Source: Diatrype stigma (taxonomy: Eukaryota; Ascomycota; Sordariomycetes; Xylariales; Diatrypaceae). Taken from it: a stretch of DNA of 36,272 nucleotides. The stretch's first letter is position 1, and each line of letters starts with the position of its first letter. Made by a program: the position numbers and the translations under genes. The stretch is from the NCBI GenBank assembly GCA_022225965.2, contig JAKJXP020000191.1, forward strand, positions 1 through 36,272. The letters are read 5' to 3'. The notes below the pieces were generated by a model. It did not search any database. It saw only the letters and a list, made by a program, of their open reading frames with translations, and was not told where the DNA came from. This document shows, in pieces, positions 9,636 through 20,592 of this stretch.

Positions 9636-12600
9636 ATGGTCAACTCACCCTCGAGCCAGCCGGCCGTCGCCATGGAGCCGAAACGAAGACCCCGTACTAA
9701 CCAGACCACCGTTTCGGTCAATTTCGACGATGCAGACCCTCTAACACCACATCGCTCGCGTTCTAGCATGAAGTTCGAGGTGGCAGAATGCATAGAGACC
9801 AAAACTGTCACCACCACCACCACTACGAAGAGATCGTACCCGCCATTCTTGCTGAAAGACTCGAAACCCCTGTCGTCCCTCGATTCGAAGGAGTATCCTT
9901 TGGCACAGAAGCCAACCCCACCCGAGCTGGCCAACTTCACCTTCAATCTCGACCACGAGGATGTTGCATCTTGGCCTGGAAATGTCAGTTCTGAGCAGCA
10001 GCCAACAGAGGTACGCCCCTGTGTAGGCCGACCTAGAGCTCCGTTGACGTCTAACCATGCCGCGTTGCAGTCCCAGCAATCTACTAGTGATGAATCTACC
10101 CAAGAGATCAAGATCGAACCCGGGCTCGAGATGTCCCAGGATGAGGGCGACTTCCGAACAGGTCCGAGAAACTCCGCCGAGAAACTGGCACGAAGATTCC
10201 GGAAGATGGATTTTCAGAAGATCAAGACCCGATCGAACTCTCCAGTTGTCAGCGGGTCCATCAAGAAGAGTTCCCAGAGAACTTCCAAATCCCACTCCCA
10301 GAGCCTCTCCCATGCCGTGTCTGACAAGCTGCGACGCTCTCTGGGCTCCCTTTCCCGGAAGGATAGAGACAAGGAGATTGCTGCCGGAAAGCTCAGTGGC
10401 GGCCTCCCCGTCACCCCCGATACTTCTGAGGTCTCGCTCGTCAACCCGGATCGATCCCTGCGAGCCCGGCGCTCTCACCTGGACTCCTTCGAGACGCCCG
10501 ACTCCGACCCCAACGAATCCCAGCAATCTTTCTTCGAGCTCTCAAGCCCTACTGGGAGCGACTCACACACCATCTTCGACAGCAATGTGGCTACTCCCCC
10601 CGTTACTGACGCAGATGCCGAGCCCTTGACCGATGCGGACGAGTCTCTACAGCAGTCTATTCGAGCCCTTCACCACCCGAGGCCCATCGACACGCTCGCA
10701 GCACAAGATGCGAGTCTTCCGAGTCCGCGTTTGTCCCCGACACTGCAGGCCGCACGGTTACACGCCGACGAACCGGAAGGGGAGGATGACGACGATGACG
10801 CCCTGCTCCTTCACGGTGGCAGCCAGATGACGACGATGGACGATGAGTCGGCTATGTCCAATGCCTTGGTAGAGCTGCCACCAAGAGCTGTAGAACCGTA
10901 CGATGGCTCCCGCAACACAGTGCCCAACCTCATGGACAGCCGAGTCATGCTCGAGACGTTTGACTGCATGCCACCCGAGATGAAGTCATTCATGATGTAC
11001 CAGTTCCTGCGGCGTTGCTCTCGGAAGACTTTGCACGTTGTCGCCAAGGTCGTCAACCCGGCTCTGAAGTGCGATATCCTCAAGGATCTTCCGTTGGAGT
11101 TATCCTTGCACGTCCTTTCGTACCTGGATCACCGCGACTTATGCCGGGCTGCCCAGGTGTCCACGCACTGGCGAAATCTCATTGATAGCAATGAAACGGG
11201 ATGGAAAGCTCTCTTCGATCGAGATGGGTTCGTGCTGACCACCGGCGAGCTGGAAAGGGCCATCAAGGAAGGCTGGGGTTGGCAAGATCCCGTTGGTCCC
11301 GAGGGGTGCGAGCGCGATTATAGCCTGCAGAACCGGCTGACATCGAGCGAATCGGAACTACTCCGATCCTCGTCGAAACCCGAGCCTCCCCAGAAGCTGC
11401 GGTCCTCGAAGCGTAAGAGAGCTATTATGACTGGCCTGGGCTCCGATCGTTCCAAACGGCGAGCGAGCGCGCAGGATCACGTTAGGGACGAGAAGACGCA
11501 CGCTGAATTCAAACCCGAGGGCCCCATCTCCGCTGCCAACGCTGCCGCCTTGGCCGTACCCGATCCTCTCGTTGGCCTTGCGAGCCTGAGAAAGCTGCAT
11601 CTGTTCAAATCGCTATACCGACGGCACCATATGATCCGCCAGAGTTGGACCACTGGCAAGGTCAAGCCTAGCCACGTCGCCTTCGCCGCCCATCCCCGCC
11701 ATGTCATCACTTGCTTGCAGTTTGATGAGGACAAGATCATCACCGGAAGCGATGACCAGTTGATCCACGTCTACGACACGAACACGGGCAAGCTGCGAAA
11801 GCGCCTAGAGGGCCACGAGGGGGGTGTCTGGGCACTTCAGTACCAAGGCAACGTCCTAGTCTCGGGGTCTACTGACAGATCCGTCCGAGTGTGGGATATT
11901 GAGAAGGGCCTTTGCACCCAGGTCTTTTATGGCCACACTAGCACTGTCCGATGCCTGCAGATCCTGATGCCGACCGATACTGGCAAAGTAGAGAATGGTG
12001 TGCCGGTCATGATGCCTCCGAAGCCCCTCATCATTACTGGTTCCCGGGACAGCCAACTGCGCGTCTGGCGTCTTCCCGAGGCTGGCTCCCGGAGATACAT
12101 CCAAACAGGACCTCCCGCCAACGATGCCGACTGTCCCTACTTTATCCGTACTCTCCAGGGGCACAGTCATAGTGTGCGAGCGATCGCTGCACACGCCGAT
12201 ACCTTGGTCAGCGGCAGTTACGACAACACAGTCCGGGTCTGGAAGATCAGCACGGGAGAGACCGTGCATGTTCTGCAAGGCCATGCCCAGAAGGTATATA
12301 GTGTTGTACTAGACACCGAACGCAATCGGTGCATCTCGGGCAGCATGGATAGCTTCGTCAAGATCTGGGACCTGGAGACTGGTGCTTGCACGCACACGCT
12401 CGAGGGCCACAGCTTGCTCGTCGGCCTGCTAGATCTCCGTGACGAGCGTCTCGTATCCGCGGCTGCAGATAGCACTCTGCGTATCTGGGACCCCGAGAGC
12501 GGACGATGCCGGCACACCTTGACTGCACACACTGGTGCCATTACCTGCTTCCAACACGACGGGCGGAAAGTGATTAGTGGGAGTGATCGAACCCTGAAGA

Positions 12601-12911
12601 TGTGGGATATTCGCACGGGCGAGTGTGTTCAAGACCTGCTCACCGATCTCAGCGGGGTTTGGCAAGTTCGTTTTGATGAGCGCCGTTGCGTCGCAGCCGT
12701 CCAACGTGAGGGCATTACGTATGTCGAGGTAAGTTGTGATGCTTTTCCTACGAGAGCGTTGAGCGCCCATGCTAACCTGGTCCACCTCCCGTAGATCCTT
12801 GATTTTGGCGCTGTCCGGGACGGCAAGTCGCCCGAGGAACTCGGCAAGCGGATTCTACTGAATGCACCCGAGGTGCAGCGGTTCCTCGACGAGGCTAGAG
12901 ACGATAATTGA
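9636..12911 (+). CDS. cdc4: Cdc4-type F-box/WD40 SCF ubiquitin-ligase receptor
   Basis: This is the substrate-recognition subunit of an SCF E3 ligase (Skp1-Cul1-F-box). It binds phosphodegron proteins such as cell-cycle inhibitors, mainly in the nucleus. The start ATG is at 9636 (CACCCATGG context). Exon 1 runs to 12728, a 66-nt intron (12729-12794, GTAAGT...GTAG, phase 0) follows, and exon 2 is 12795-12911 (38 codons plus TGA). The ORF as read gives 1069 aa; removing a probable in-frame intron at 10011-10070 gives 1049. Domains by full-ORF numbering: a Ser/Pro-rich disordered N-terminus (1-430), an F-box at about 482-525 (LKDLPLELSLHVLSYLD), a basic linker (KRKRA), and eight WD40 repeats from about 689 to the end. 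Blade arginines such as those in TDRSVRVWD, SRDSQLRVW and YDNTVRVW fit the phosphodegron pocket of Cdc4/Fbw7. Eight blades, the length and the linker favour Cdc4 over the seven-bladed Met30/SconB. Confidence 0.9.
10011..10070 (+). other. Probable in-frame 60-nt intron inside cdc4
   Basis: GTACGC follows AACAGAG, the stretch ends TTGCAG, and a CTAAC branch-point-like motif lies about 17 nt before the acceptor. The 60 nt start on a codon boundary and contain no in-frame stop, so an ORF reader passes straight through. Splicing would remove 20 residues of the disordered N-terminus and join ...QQPTE to SQQSTSDE.... Confidence 0.65.
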
Positions 12912-14380
12912 GGTCACCGCTATTTCACACGATCTGTGAAGCACCCATCGGTTTTCATCCTGGTTACGCCGTGTCCTACTGTCCCGCTGTGCCAACGATT
13001 ATTTCTACCACTGTCGATCCAGCAAAGAGGCGGGCACTCGGGTTTTTCATTCATTAGCAAGCTCAACATTTACCATCCCCTCCAGACTTCTCATCTTCGC
13101 CTTTCATCACTCCTATCGCGACTGGCTCTCCGGCTCTTTGCTTGTGAGCCATAAACGTGGCTTTGGGATCCCGGCACTGCCATCAAAGTCTACTCGTTCT
13201 GCTCTAGGGTATATACACCATGAGAAATAGATAGGATGGCTAGAAGGTCCTACGAGTTGATATCCAGGTGCCGGGAACCTCTCACAAGTTGTCGCTGGAC
13301 CAGGTGCACCATCCGGGAGCACGTGCATATCTTTGACATCCACTAGGTAGTAGGTCTTGGTATGGTTGGGCCTACCTGCTGCCACAGATACAGCATTACT
13401 TGCTTGTTATTAAAAGTTGGGTCATAGGAAGATGCTGGCCGTGCGGCGCCGGCGAGGCAAAAAAGCATATCGACAGTCATTCATGGAGTGTCGCTTCTGT
13501 TTCTAAGCATTGCATACGTTGCTTTCGAGAAAGGGGGGCGTTGGGGTGTGGCGTGAGCATGCATTACTATTATAGTCACTTTTTGTTTCTTATCATGAGC
13601 CCAGGGGCGGAAGGGACCCAGTGAGCAAACTCGGCAAGCATCGTCTAGGGCGTTGAGTTTTACATCATTCTGTAGGAGTAGGGTTCGGCTACGGGGGCAG
13701 TTTTATACCTGGTGGAAATGACGGCTAATGACCTTAGATATTCTTCGTACTATCCAGTTGACATGCTGCGTACTGAACCGCGTGGTGATTGCTAATATAA
13801 TACATATGCCGAGTTCGGGCTGATATTGTGGTCTGGACTGCTCGATCTAACTCTTGAATCCCATCCATGGTTATTGATCTACGGATCTTATCGCCAAGGA
13901 GCCGGCGGCTTGTTCTGTAGCATGCGCTGTTCTCTTCTGCAAAGTTTCCACAGGAGGGCTAGTAGCCAGCTACCTTCGGTCTTCGATCCTGTTCACTTAT
14001 TCCCCTGTATTCTTCCACAAGCGCTCATAGCCCACGTACCGATACCAACTGCTAGTTACCTGACCCTCTATCGGTGTGATGAATGCCTTTGATTGTGACG
14101 AAGTCTATCTGTACCTTACTTACTATGATAGGAACCAAGTTTCTCTCCTGCCAAGATACAGTTGCAGGGCTGCGCCGCAAGCCAAAGGCGACGCTGACGC
14201 AAAAAGTCATGTACATTCGTTGCTTGGATATGACACGTACTATAAAGATCAAGTGACGATTCTAGTTTCAGGGTCCAGGTCACATCTTTCGATTCCTCCT
14301 ACTTTCTTTCCCAACCCTCTAACGCCAATCCCTTCAAATAGTGCATTGGTCATATGTGCCTAGGCATATACACATTGGTT
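12912..14380. other. cdc4 3' flank, no gene seen
   Basis: About 1.5 kb of unremarkable sequence. It holds the cdc4 3' untranslated region and, further on, what was the promoter of the broken oxidoreductase. Short open frames on both strands lack recognisable content. Confidence 0.5.
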
Positions 14381-15964
14381 ATGAGTAAACAAATCCTTCC
14401 CGTCCCAGATCCCGTCGGGTCGTACTGGCTCAGCGAGCCCCACGAGCTCGGCGACCTAACGTCGACGCCGGACCTCCCCGGGGAATGCGACGTCCTCGTA
14501 ATTGGCTCGGGCATGGCTGGGATCACGACAACCTACTACATCCTAGAGGGGGGAAGAACAACAGCGATCTTGAGTCTCTTCCTCTCCCGTCCCCGTGTCT
14601 GTCCCCATCCGTGGTGATCCTCAAGGCCCGCCAATTATGCTCCGGCGCCACAGCGCGCAACGGAGGACACTGCAAAGTCAAGGGGCCGACACTGGTAGGA
14701 ATGCTACCGGGCCTCGGCGCCGCCGCCGTCGACGACCTACACTCCTACGTGCGGGGCGCCATGGACGGGCTCAAGCGCCTGGTCGAAGATTAGGAGCTCT
14801 GGGAGTATTGTGAGTTCGAGTTGTGCCGCGCCTTTGACGTCTTTTTGATAACACGCGAAGACGAAGACGAAGGCGAAGGCGCGCGGCACCGGCACCGGCA
14901 CCGGCACCGGCAACGACAAGGGACGAATGAGTCCGAAGACCTGAAGCGGGCATACGACGAGCGTCGTTGTGCTGGCGACACCTGGACGCGACATGTGAGC
15001 TGGATCGGCGAGATGCATGCGGAGCAGGTGACGTCGATCCAAGACGCCGTCGTCGCCTTTACCGGTCCCGCCTGCTCCCTTTGGCCCTACAAGCTTGTCT
15101 TTGGCCTGCTCGCCCGCTTGGTCGCACGCCACCCGCCGCCACGGCTAAATGTGCAAACCTACACTACCGTCACAGCAATCACCACGATGACGGACAATAA
15201 AGGCGATACTTGGAATGTCACGTCCACATCGCGCGGGGTTATGCGAGCCCGCAAGCTGGTCTTCGCGACCATCGCGTACACGGCGGGGCTGCTACCACAG
15301 TTCGGGGGCTCGATCGTTCCGATTTGTGGCATGGCGTCACATATCACCCCTGCCCATGTTCCTATACCTGTTCCTGCAGGAAACGGGGGAAGTAAGAGAC
15401 AGGGAAAGGTAGTAGTAGGGGTAGAGCCAGGGGCAGTGCATCCCCACCTCAATAACACGTACAACATTTCCTTCGGCCCGGAACGGGGCGTTGACTACCT
15501 CAACCCACGACCGGATGGCGGCATCGTTGTCGGTAGCGGGAAGTGGAAGGACAACAAGGATCGGTCAGCTTGGTATGACAACTTTGATGATTCGGAGAGA
15601 TTTAGCCCAGGTGTCGAGGCGGCGTATTGGCACAACTATAGGCAGCGTACATTCAGCGGCTGGGAGCGTAGCAGGGCCGCAGCCGACTCGGTCTGGGTCG
15701 GCATTATTGGTATCACGCCGGACGGGTGGCCGCACGTTGGACGCGTTCCCGGAGGCGGAGACTTGATTGCCGGCGGAGCGAATAGCGACCGGCACAAGCA
15801 GCACAAGCAGCAATGGATGCTGGCCGGGTTCAATGGTGGCGGAATGGCGCTGATACTGACGGCTGCGAAAGCGGGTGGCTATAATGGTCAGAGATGATGT
15901 TGGGTTCGAGGAGGTGAGGCAACAGTTCGGACTACCCGCATTCTTCTCGACGAGCATGGATTAA
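14381..15964 (+). pseudogene. Broken FAD-dependent oxidoreductase, DAO family
   Basis: The family (D-amino-acid oxidase / glycine oxidase / PuuB-like) oxidises amines or amino acids using bound FAD. The order of conserved blocks is complete but not in one frame. The start MSKQILPVPDP and the Rossmann motif VIGSGMAG lie in one frame. At the six-G run 14548-14553 the reading must shift to reach SVVILKARQLCSGATARNGG. A TAG (14791-14793) interrupts that frame after RLVED. Homologous sequence resumes at once (CEFELCRAFDV) and runs through SLWPYK, FATIAYTAGLLP, DYLNPRPDGGIVVG, GITPDGWPHVG and LAGFNGGGMAL. Near 15875 a second shift is needed to reach MVRDDVGFEEVR and the terminal TAA. The ribose-binding Glu of 'ILEAR' is Lys here (14623-14625, AAG). 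In-frame low-complexity insertions also occur (His-Arg repeats at about 14881-14915). No GT-AG intron explains the first shift. Sequencing error is the alternative for individual lesions, but three plus a key substitution favour a dead gene. Confidence 0.82.
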
Positions 15965-16058
15965 AAGAGAGCATAACAATTTAAAGAGCAAAATCCCTAT
16001 AAAGGGCTACCAAAAAAGATGAGAGGTTGCAAAAGGGGGGGCAAAAGCAAAACTCAAG

Positions 16059-16161
16059 GGCTTCGCCGGGATTTGAACCCGGGACCTGTCACAGTGGATC
16101 ACAGGTTTTAACTCTGTGGGGAATTCCCGAAGCGACAATCATACGACTAGACCACGAAGCC
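16059..16161 (-). tRNA. tRNA-Pro(CGG) with 32-nt intron
   Basis: The acceptor arms GGCTTCG/CGAAGCC pair perfectly. The T arm is CCGGG-TTCAAAT-CCCGG. The anticodon stem is GTCGC/GTGAC with one G-U pair. Anticodon CGG is at 16127-16129, and a canonical-position intron lies at 16094-16125 (after base 37). The A box (TGGTCTAGTCG) and B box (GGTTCAAATCC) are present. Downstream on the transcribed strand there is a TTTT run. One oddity is that the D loop reads AGTCGTA where AGTGGTA is usual, so the conserved G18 appears to be C. Confidence 0.9.
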
Positions 16162-16689
16162 AACTCTGATTGGTAAAAATTCTCTTTTGGTCTCTTATAA
16201 AACCAAATTCCTCACGAACAGGGAAGAAGACCCTTAGTTTTCCCGACAACCCCTAACTATTCTTGCCTCGGTAGTGACGTATATAGTTCGCTTGCTAAAA
16301 CATTATAGTCCGTTCTTTCGGTAATAATTAACTTATTGCATTTATCGCATTTACTTATTTACATACTTTATTCTTAATCGAGCAAAGTTGTGTTTAATAG
16401 AACCTCTGTTTAATTAAAGGCCGTGGCGCAGGTTCAGTTATCAGTAAGAAACCTTCCAGGGCTGCCGGGTCATTAAGATGGCCAAGCATAACCAGAACCC
16501 CAGCCCTTAGTTCCGGATAGCGACCTGTTCGATCCATCCCCTTAGGGGTGTCTTAGTCATTCTCGTAAGTCTGTAACAGCTCTCTGGACGAGATCGCACG
16601 GACCTACTTCATCAGGTTTATATTAATTGGCGTATGCATAGCAAAGAACACATCGCCGACATAGCGCAGTCTAGAAACCTTTATCATCA
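16162..16689. other. Spacer upstream of NACHT relic
   Basis: No intact gene. The part nearest 16600-16689 may continue the decayed N-terminal portion of the NACHT gene, because motifs directly before its P-loop (LYHQ) are still readable. The limits are uncertain. Confidence 0.4.
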
Positions 16690-17460
16690 GGGCCCCGCGA
16701 ATCGACACCCTTGAAATTTAGTTGCCAGGGTCTAAGATGTATAAAACTTCTCTAGGAGTAGCCCTCACATTGCGAGCTTGTAGAGGCTAAGTATCTGCAT
16801 GGAAATCTGGAGACCATTTACAGATGTCCCAGATCGGTCTACTTCGCACGCTGCTTTACGATGTTTTGAAGCTGTTGGAACAGGTAGCGAAATAATGCTT
16901 TCCTGAACGACTGTGAATGTATACGCTGCTGGGAATTGCAGCCTCTATACCCCTGTCCGAAGCTGGACTTATGCGTGGCCTGGACCAACTTGTTACTAAG
17001 AAAGCCGAGGCGCGCTTCGCCTGTCTCATTGATGGTCTTGAGGGGTTCTTGGGTAACTATGATGATTAGTGTTCTTTATTAGGTGTCTGGCGGCGCATCC
17101 ACATGTCAAGACTTATTATTGTGTTAAGACAGTTAAGTTGACCTTGGGTAGTAATATCAAAGATGAATGCCTTTTGGCGAAAACTAAGTCTATGACTTGG
17201 TAACTTGACAGGTGCCAATATTTTCCACCCTATTACCAAAGGTTTAAAAGCCAACCCTTAACGATCTTGATTCTTCGGAAACAGGATTCAGAGCGTGCTG
17301 AAATACTCATCGGGGATATTACTACGTAATACTTGGAAATATTCTAAGGTGTTCTTCCGGGTGTTCCTTATGGTTTGCACCGTACTAGAAGGCTTAAGAA
17401 ATGAAAAAGATTAAGTGAGGTATTATTTAAGGTAATATTTAAAGGATCATTTTGGCCTTA
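16690..17460 (+). pseudogene. Degenerate NACHT-domain (NLR/STAND-like) gene relic
   Basis: Fungal NACHT proteins are NTPases of the STAND class used in heterokaryon incompatibility and innate-immunity-like signalling. The plus strand retains the family's blocks in the correct order. A P-loop remnant (GPRESTPLKF, from 16690) matches GxGKSTLMKF. A second frame from about 16780 carries SAWKSG, LQMSQIGLLRTLLYDVL, a stop, CFPERL, and later LMRGLDQLV and ARFACLIDGLEGFLGN, the Walker B 'FIDGLDEF.G' block, ending in TAG at about 17068-17070. The same frame continues after stops with PWVVISKMNAF (cf. 'CVSSRPxNVF'), KLSL, GNLTGANIF (cf. 'LQDLTxxDI') and SKVFFRVFLMVCTVLEGLRN (cf. 'SGVFLWVxLVVRSLLEGLxN') near 17350-17410. 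At least seven stops and one frame change make it non-functional. Family motifs are from memory; the order and spacing are what convince. Confidence 0.8.
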
Positions 17461-17591
17461 GTGTATGTAAAACGTCCCGAATCACGTGGCTATTCGCTTA
17501 TCCAACTTCACACGCTAGAGATTTGTCCAGCAAATGGCTAAGCCCATGCTTATAAGACATAATAAATGCCGACCAATCAATCATTAAACCA

Positions 17592-17695
17592 GCCCGCATG
17601 GCTCAGTGGTAGAGCGTCTCACTCGTATGTGCAACTTTCTCTGAGAAATCCGAGGAAGCGATGAGAAGATCCTTTGTTCGATCCAGAGTGTGGGC
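17592..17695 (+). tRNA. tRNA-Thr(CGT) with 33-nt intron
   Basis: The acceptor stem GCCCGCA/TGTGGGC has one G-U pair. The D arm is GCTC-AGTGGTA-GAGC, with the conserved GG. The anticodon stem is TCTCA/TGAGA, with anticodon CGT at 17624-17626. The intron is at 17628-17660, after base A37. The T arm is CTTTG-TTCGATC-CAGAG. T-rich terminators (CTTTTATTTT) follow at about 17709-17720. All arms fold and the internal promoter boxes are intact. Confidence 0.93.
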
Positions 17696-17992
17696 AAAAT
17701 GTGTTTACTCTTTTATTTTAACTTTTTGCATTTTTACTTTGCCCGAGTTATGCGTAGGTGCTGTGGGGCGGTGCCATAACCCTAGGTTTTGACGTACTAT
17801 AGACCTTCTACAATTCATCCCTAATACAACTACAAGCCATGGAAACACTGCTAAGATCGAATCTCGCAATATCTCTAAAGCGAAGCCTTAAACGCCCCTA
17901 AGATACTGGTACATGAAGGTCTTATCCCTCCGCCTCCCGAGACGAAAGACAGACAGACTCGCCTCTCGGAATACCTGCTGTATGATCCGCGT
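17696..17992. other. Spacer between tRNA-Thr and RecQ 3' end
   Basis: It contains the tRNA-Thr T-run terminator and the 3' untranslated region of the convergent RecQ gene. Nothing else is seen. Confidence 0.5.
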
Positions 17993-20592
17993 TTAGAATC
18001 TGCCTCTCTTAGAACCTCTGCGATAGGAGCCAGTAGACGAATATGGGTTCCGCTGGCTGTACGACCCTCCAGGCTGCGAGCTTCCACGCTGCGAGCCTCC
18101 CCATTGCGAGGATGATACACGCTTAGTAGTGCCACGTTTCGAGGTCGATCCGCTTTTCCCGCTCGTCGTGCTGGCTTCATGCTTACTGATGATAGGCTCC
18201 CGCTTCATATTTGGTTCCCGCGCGGCAGCATCGCAGGCGCGGGTAAACTCTTTCAGCAGGGACTAGAAATTGTCAACTACCCACCCATGTATACACTCGC
18301 TTCATGGTCATGGACTTGATACATCACGGAGATACATGCATAGGATGCCATGAAAACAAAAACGAGGGGGAGGGGAAAGAGAAGAAGGACTTACGTCAAA
18401 GTCGTGGTCCTCGAGCGACGCGAACTCGGGTAGTCTGTCGAGCTTCAGCCGCGTAACCCGAGGGCTTCTGATGCCGAAGGCGACACGGGCCAGGAAGCGG
18501 GGGTCGTCGCGGATATCGCAGGCGTCGAGGACTCGGCGGATGGCGTCTATGTCAACGTGTCTGTCCTCGGGCCGAGGCCTCGGCGGCAGCCTGACGGGCA
18601 TGTTCGTCAGGCAGTACGTGCAATGGCCGCAGCGGGTAGTGCCGTCGGGGAGGCCGGTGCCGAAGTGGTGCGCGAGAGCGAGTGCGAAGCACTGGTGGCC
18701 CGTGATAAGACCTGCGACCTGTTGGATGCGCTGGAGTGCGTCTGCCTCGCGCGCCTCCATGTCGGCGTGCAGCCGATCCGCGAGGTCCTCCATCTCCGCT
18801 TCAGTCTGGGGTAGCGGCTGCAGGATTCGGTACTTGTTTTGCACGCCGCTGACGCGGAGCACCAGGGCGCCCGCGTCATGCAGCTCGTTGAGCCGCCGCA
18901 CGATGTCATTTCGCGGGATGCTCCCCTGCTTCGCGACAGCGTACACGTCGATGTCGTAGAGTTTGACAGCCTTCTTTGCGTTGGCGAATATGGCCTTGCC
19001 GGCACGCGATGTTTCCTTCTTGGCGAAGTAGCCATACTTGCTCGTCGCTTCGAACTTGTACGACGAGTATTCCGGGGTGATGGCGCGGATCAGTCCGAAC
19101 CGGAGCTCGAGCGTCGCGAGGATTATGGTGAGCGGGCTGGGTCGGATGTCGCAGTCCTGGCTCAGCTGTGTGTGGTTGACTTTGAACCCCTTACCGTTCG
19201 GGACGTCGATCACTTCTTGGCTGAATACATCCTTCAGGAGGCCCCGGATGGATTCCAGGGCTGGTAAGTCACCCCTGGCGAAATTTTCCTTGATGTAGAA
19301 ATCCTCGGGGCAAATGTAAAACATGCAATGGCTTTGCAACCCGTCCCGCCCAGCACGACCGATCTGTTGGCTGTACTCTTCGATGGTGCTGGACAGGTCG
19401 AAGTGGATGACGTTACGAATGTTGGCCTTGTCGATACCCATGCCGAAAGCGATAGTCGCAACGACGATGGGCACCCTGGATGCCATGAATTCATCCTGGA
19501 CTCTCATCTTCTCCTCGGTTTTGAGACCTGCGTGGAATGCCATTGCGCTGAACCCATGTTTTTTCAGGTCATGGGCAAGGGCCTCGGCTTGCTTCTGTAA
19601 GGTAACGTATATAAGAGTCGAGCCGCTATGGGTTTTCAGGAAGCTGAACAGCCTCGGGTACTTGTCCTGCTTCGTAGCGACGGACTCGGCAAGTAGCTGG
19701 AGGTTTGGTCTGTAAGGAGACGTGCGATGCACATTTGGCGCGCTGATGTCGAAGGCATTGCAGATGTCTTCGGCAACACGAGGCGTGGCTGTGGCGGTGA
19801 GACAGATGACCTTCTCGGCCGCCACCTCATTGGCAAAGCGCGCCACTTTCAAGTAGTCTGGCCTGAAAGAGTGTCCCCATTCTGAGATGCAGTGTGCTTC
19901 ATCGACAGCAAGCAGACGAACACCTCCTGCAACATACTTCATGCTCTCGACGAAGCCTTCGTTGTTTAGTCTCTCGGGAGCGCAGTACAGCAATCGCAAT
20001 CGCCCTTCCCGCATTGCGGAGTTGATATCCTTCGATTGTTCGTATGTCTTTGTCGAGTCCAGACAGTCTGCAGCGATGCCCCTGCGTTTCAAGGCATCGA
20101 CCTGGTCCTTCATGAGAGCAATCAAGGGCGAGACGACAATGGTGATGCCCGATCCATTTGTCTTCGTGGTGTCGCTCTCGGCATCGAGCTGCTCAAAAGC
20201 AATGGCCGGTATCTGAGAATAGTGTAAGTTGTAGACACCATAGAGACCAACGCCATGCTCAACGAACTGCTCACCTGGTAGCACAATGACTTCCCTGCAC
20301 CGGTGGGAAAGACGACCAGGGTGTTCTCACCCCTCAAGATGGAGCGAATGGCAGAACGTTGCTCATGACGAAAGTCGTCATAACCGAATTTCTCTGTGAG
20401 TATTTGCTGGGCGACGGCGTCCAGGCGATCATCGCCGACAACATCAACCTTGGGGCGTTTGCTCCGGTGGTCCTGTCGGGAGGCTTGGTTATCGAGGTCA
20501 TTATGCTCTGAGAGTGAACGCTTAGAGGAGGTTACCAGGGTGTCGACATTGACATCGGCTAATAAGTCGTCCCCCGAATCGTAGTCTGACAT
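17993..20592 (-). CDS. RecQ-family ATP-dependent DNA helicase
   Basis: This is a 3'-5' DNA helicase used in recombination repair and genome stability in the nucleus. Exon 1 is 20275-20592 (106 codons from ATG), with an intron at 20213-20274 (GTGAGC...TCAG). Exon 2 is 18395-20212 (606 codons), with an intron at 18263-18394 (GTAAGT...CTAG). Exon 3 is 17993-18262 (89 codons plus stop). All joints are phase 0 and the protein is 801 aa. Motifs: the RecQ 'motif 0' region (FGYDDFRHEQ), Walker A TGAGKS with K101, DEAH at 210-213, motif III LTATATPR, and the helicase-C signature FGMGIDK...QIGRAGRDG. A zinc-binding-like CGHCTYC segment lies late in exon 2. Exon 3 adds a Ser/Gly/Arg-rich basic tail ending KRGRF. 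The length is far below Sgs1/QDE-3 (well over 1000 aa), so a short RecQ2-like paralogue is likely. The open frame extends upstream of 20592, but that part has no family content. Confidence 0.93.

Noticed and set aside
9741..10526. 261-codon open frame antisense to cdc4
   Set aside because: It is a shadow of the GC-rich cdc4 coding strand, with no family motifs or separate promoter signals.
9636..12911. Met30/SconB sulfur controller instead of Cdc4
   Set aside because: Eight WD repeats, a length over 1000 aa and the long linker after the F-box fit Cdc4 better; Met30-type proteins are shorter with seven repeats.
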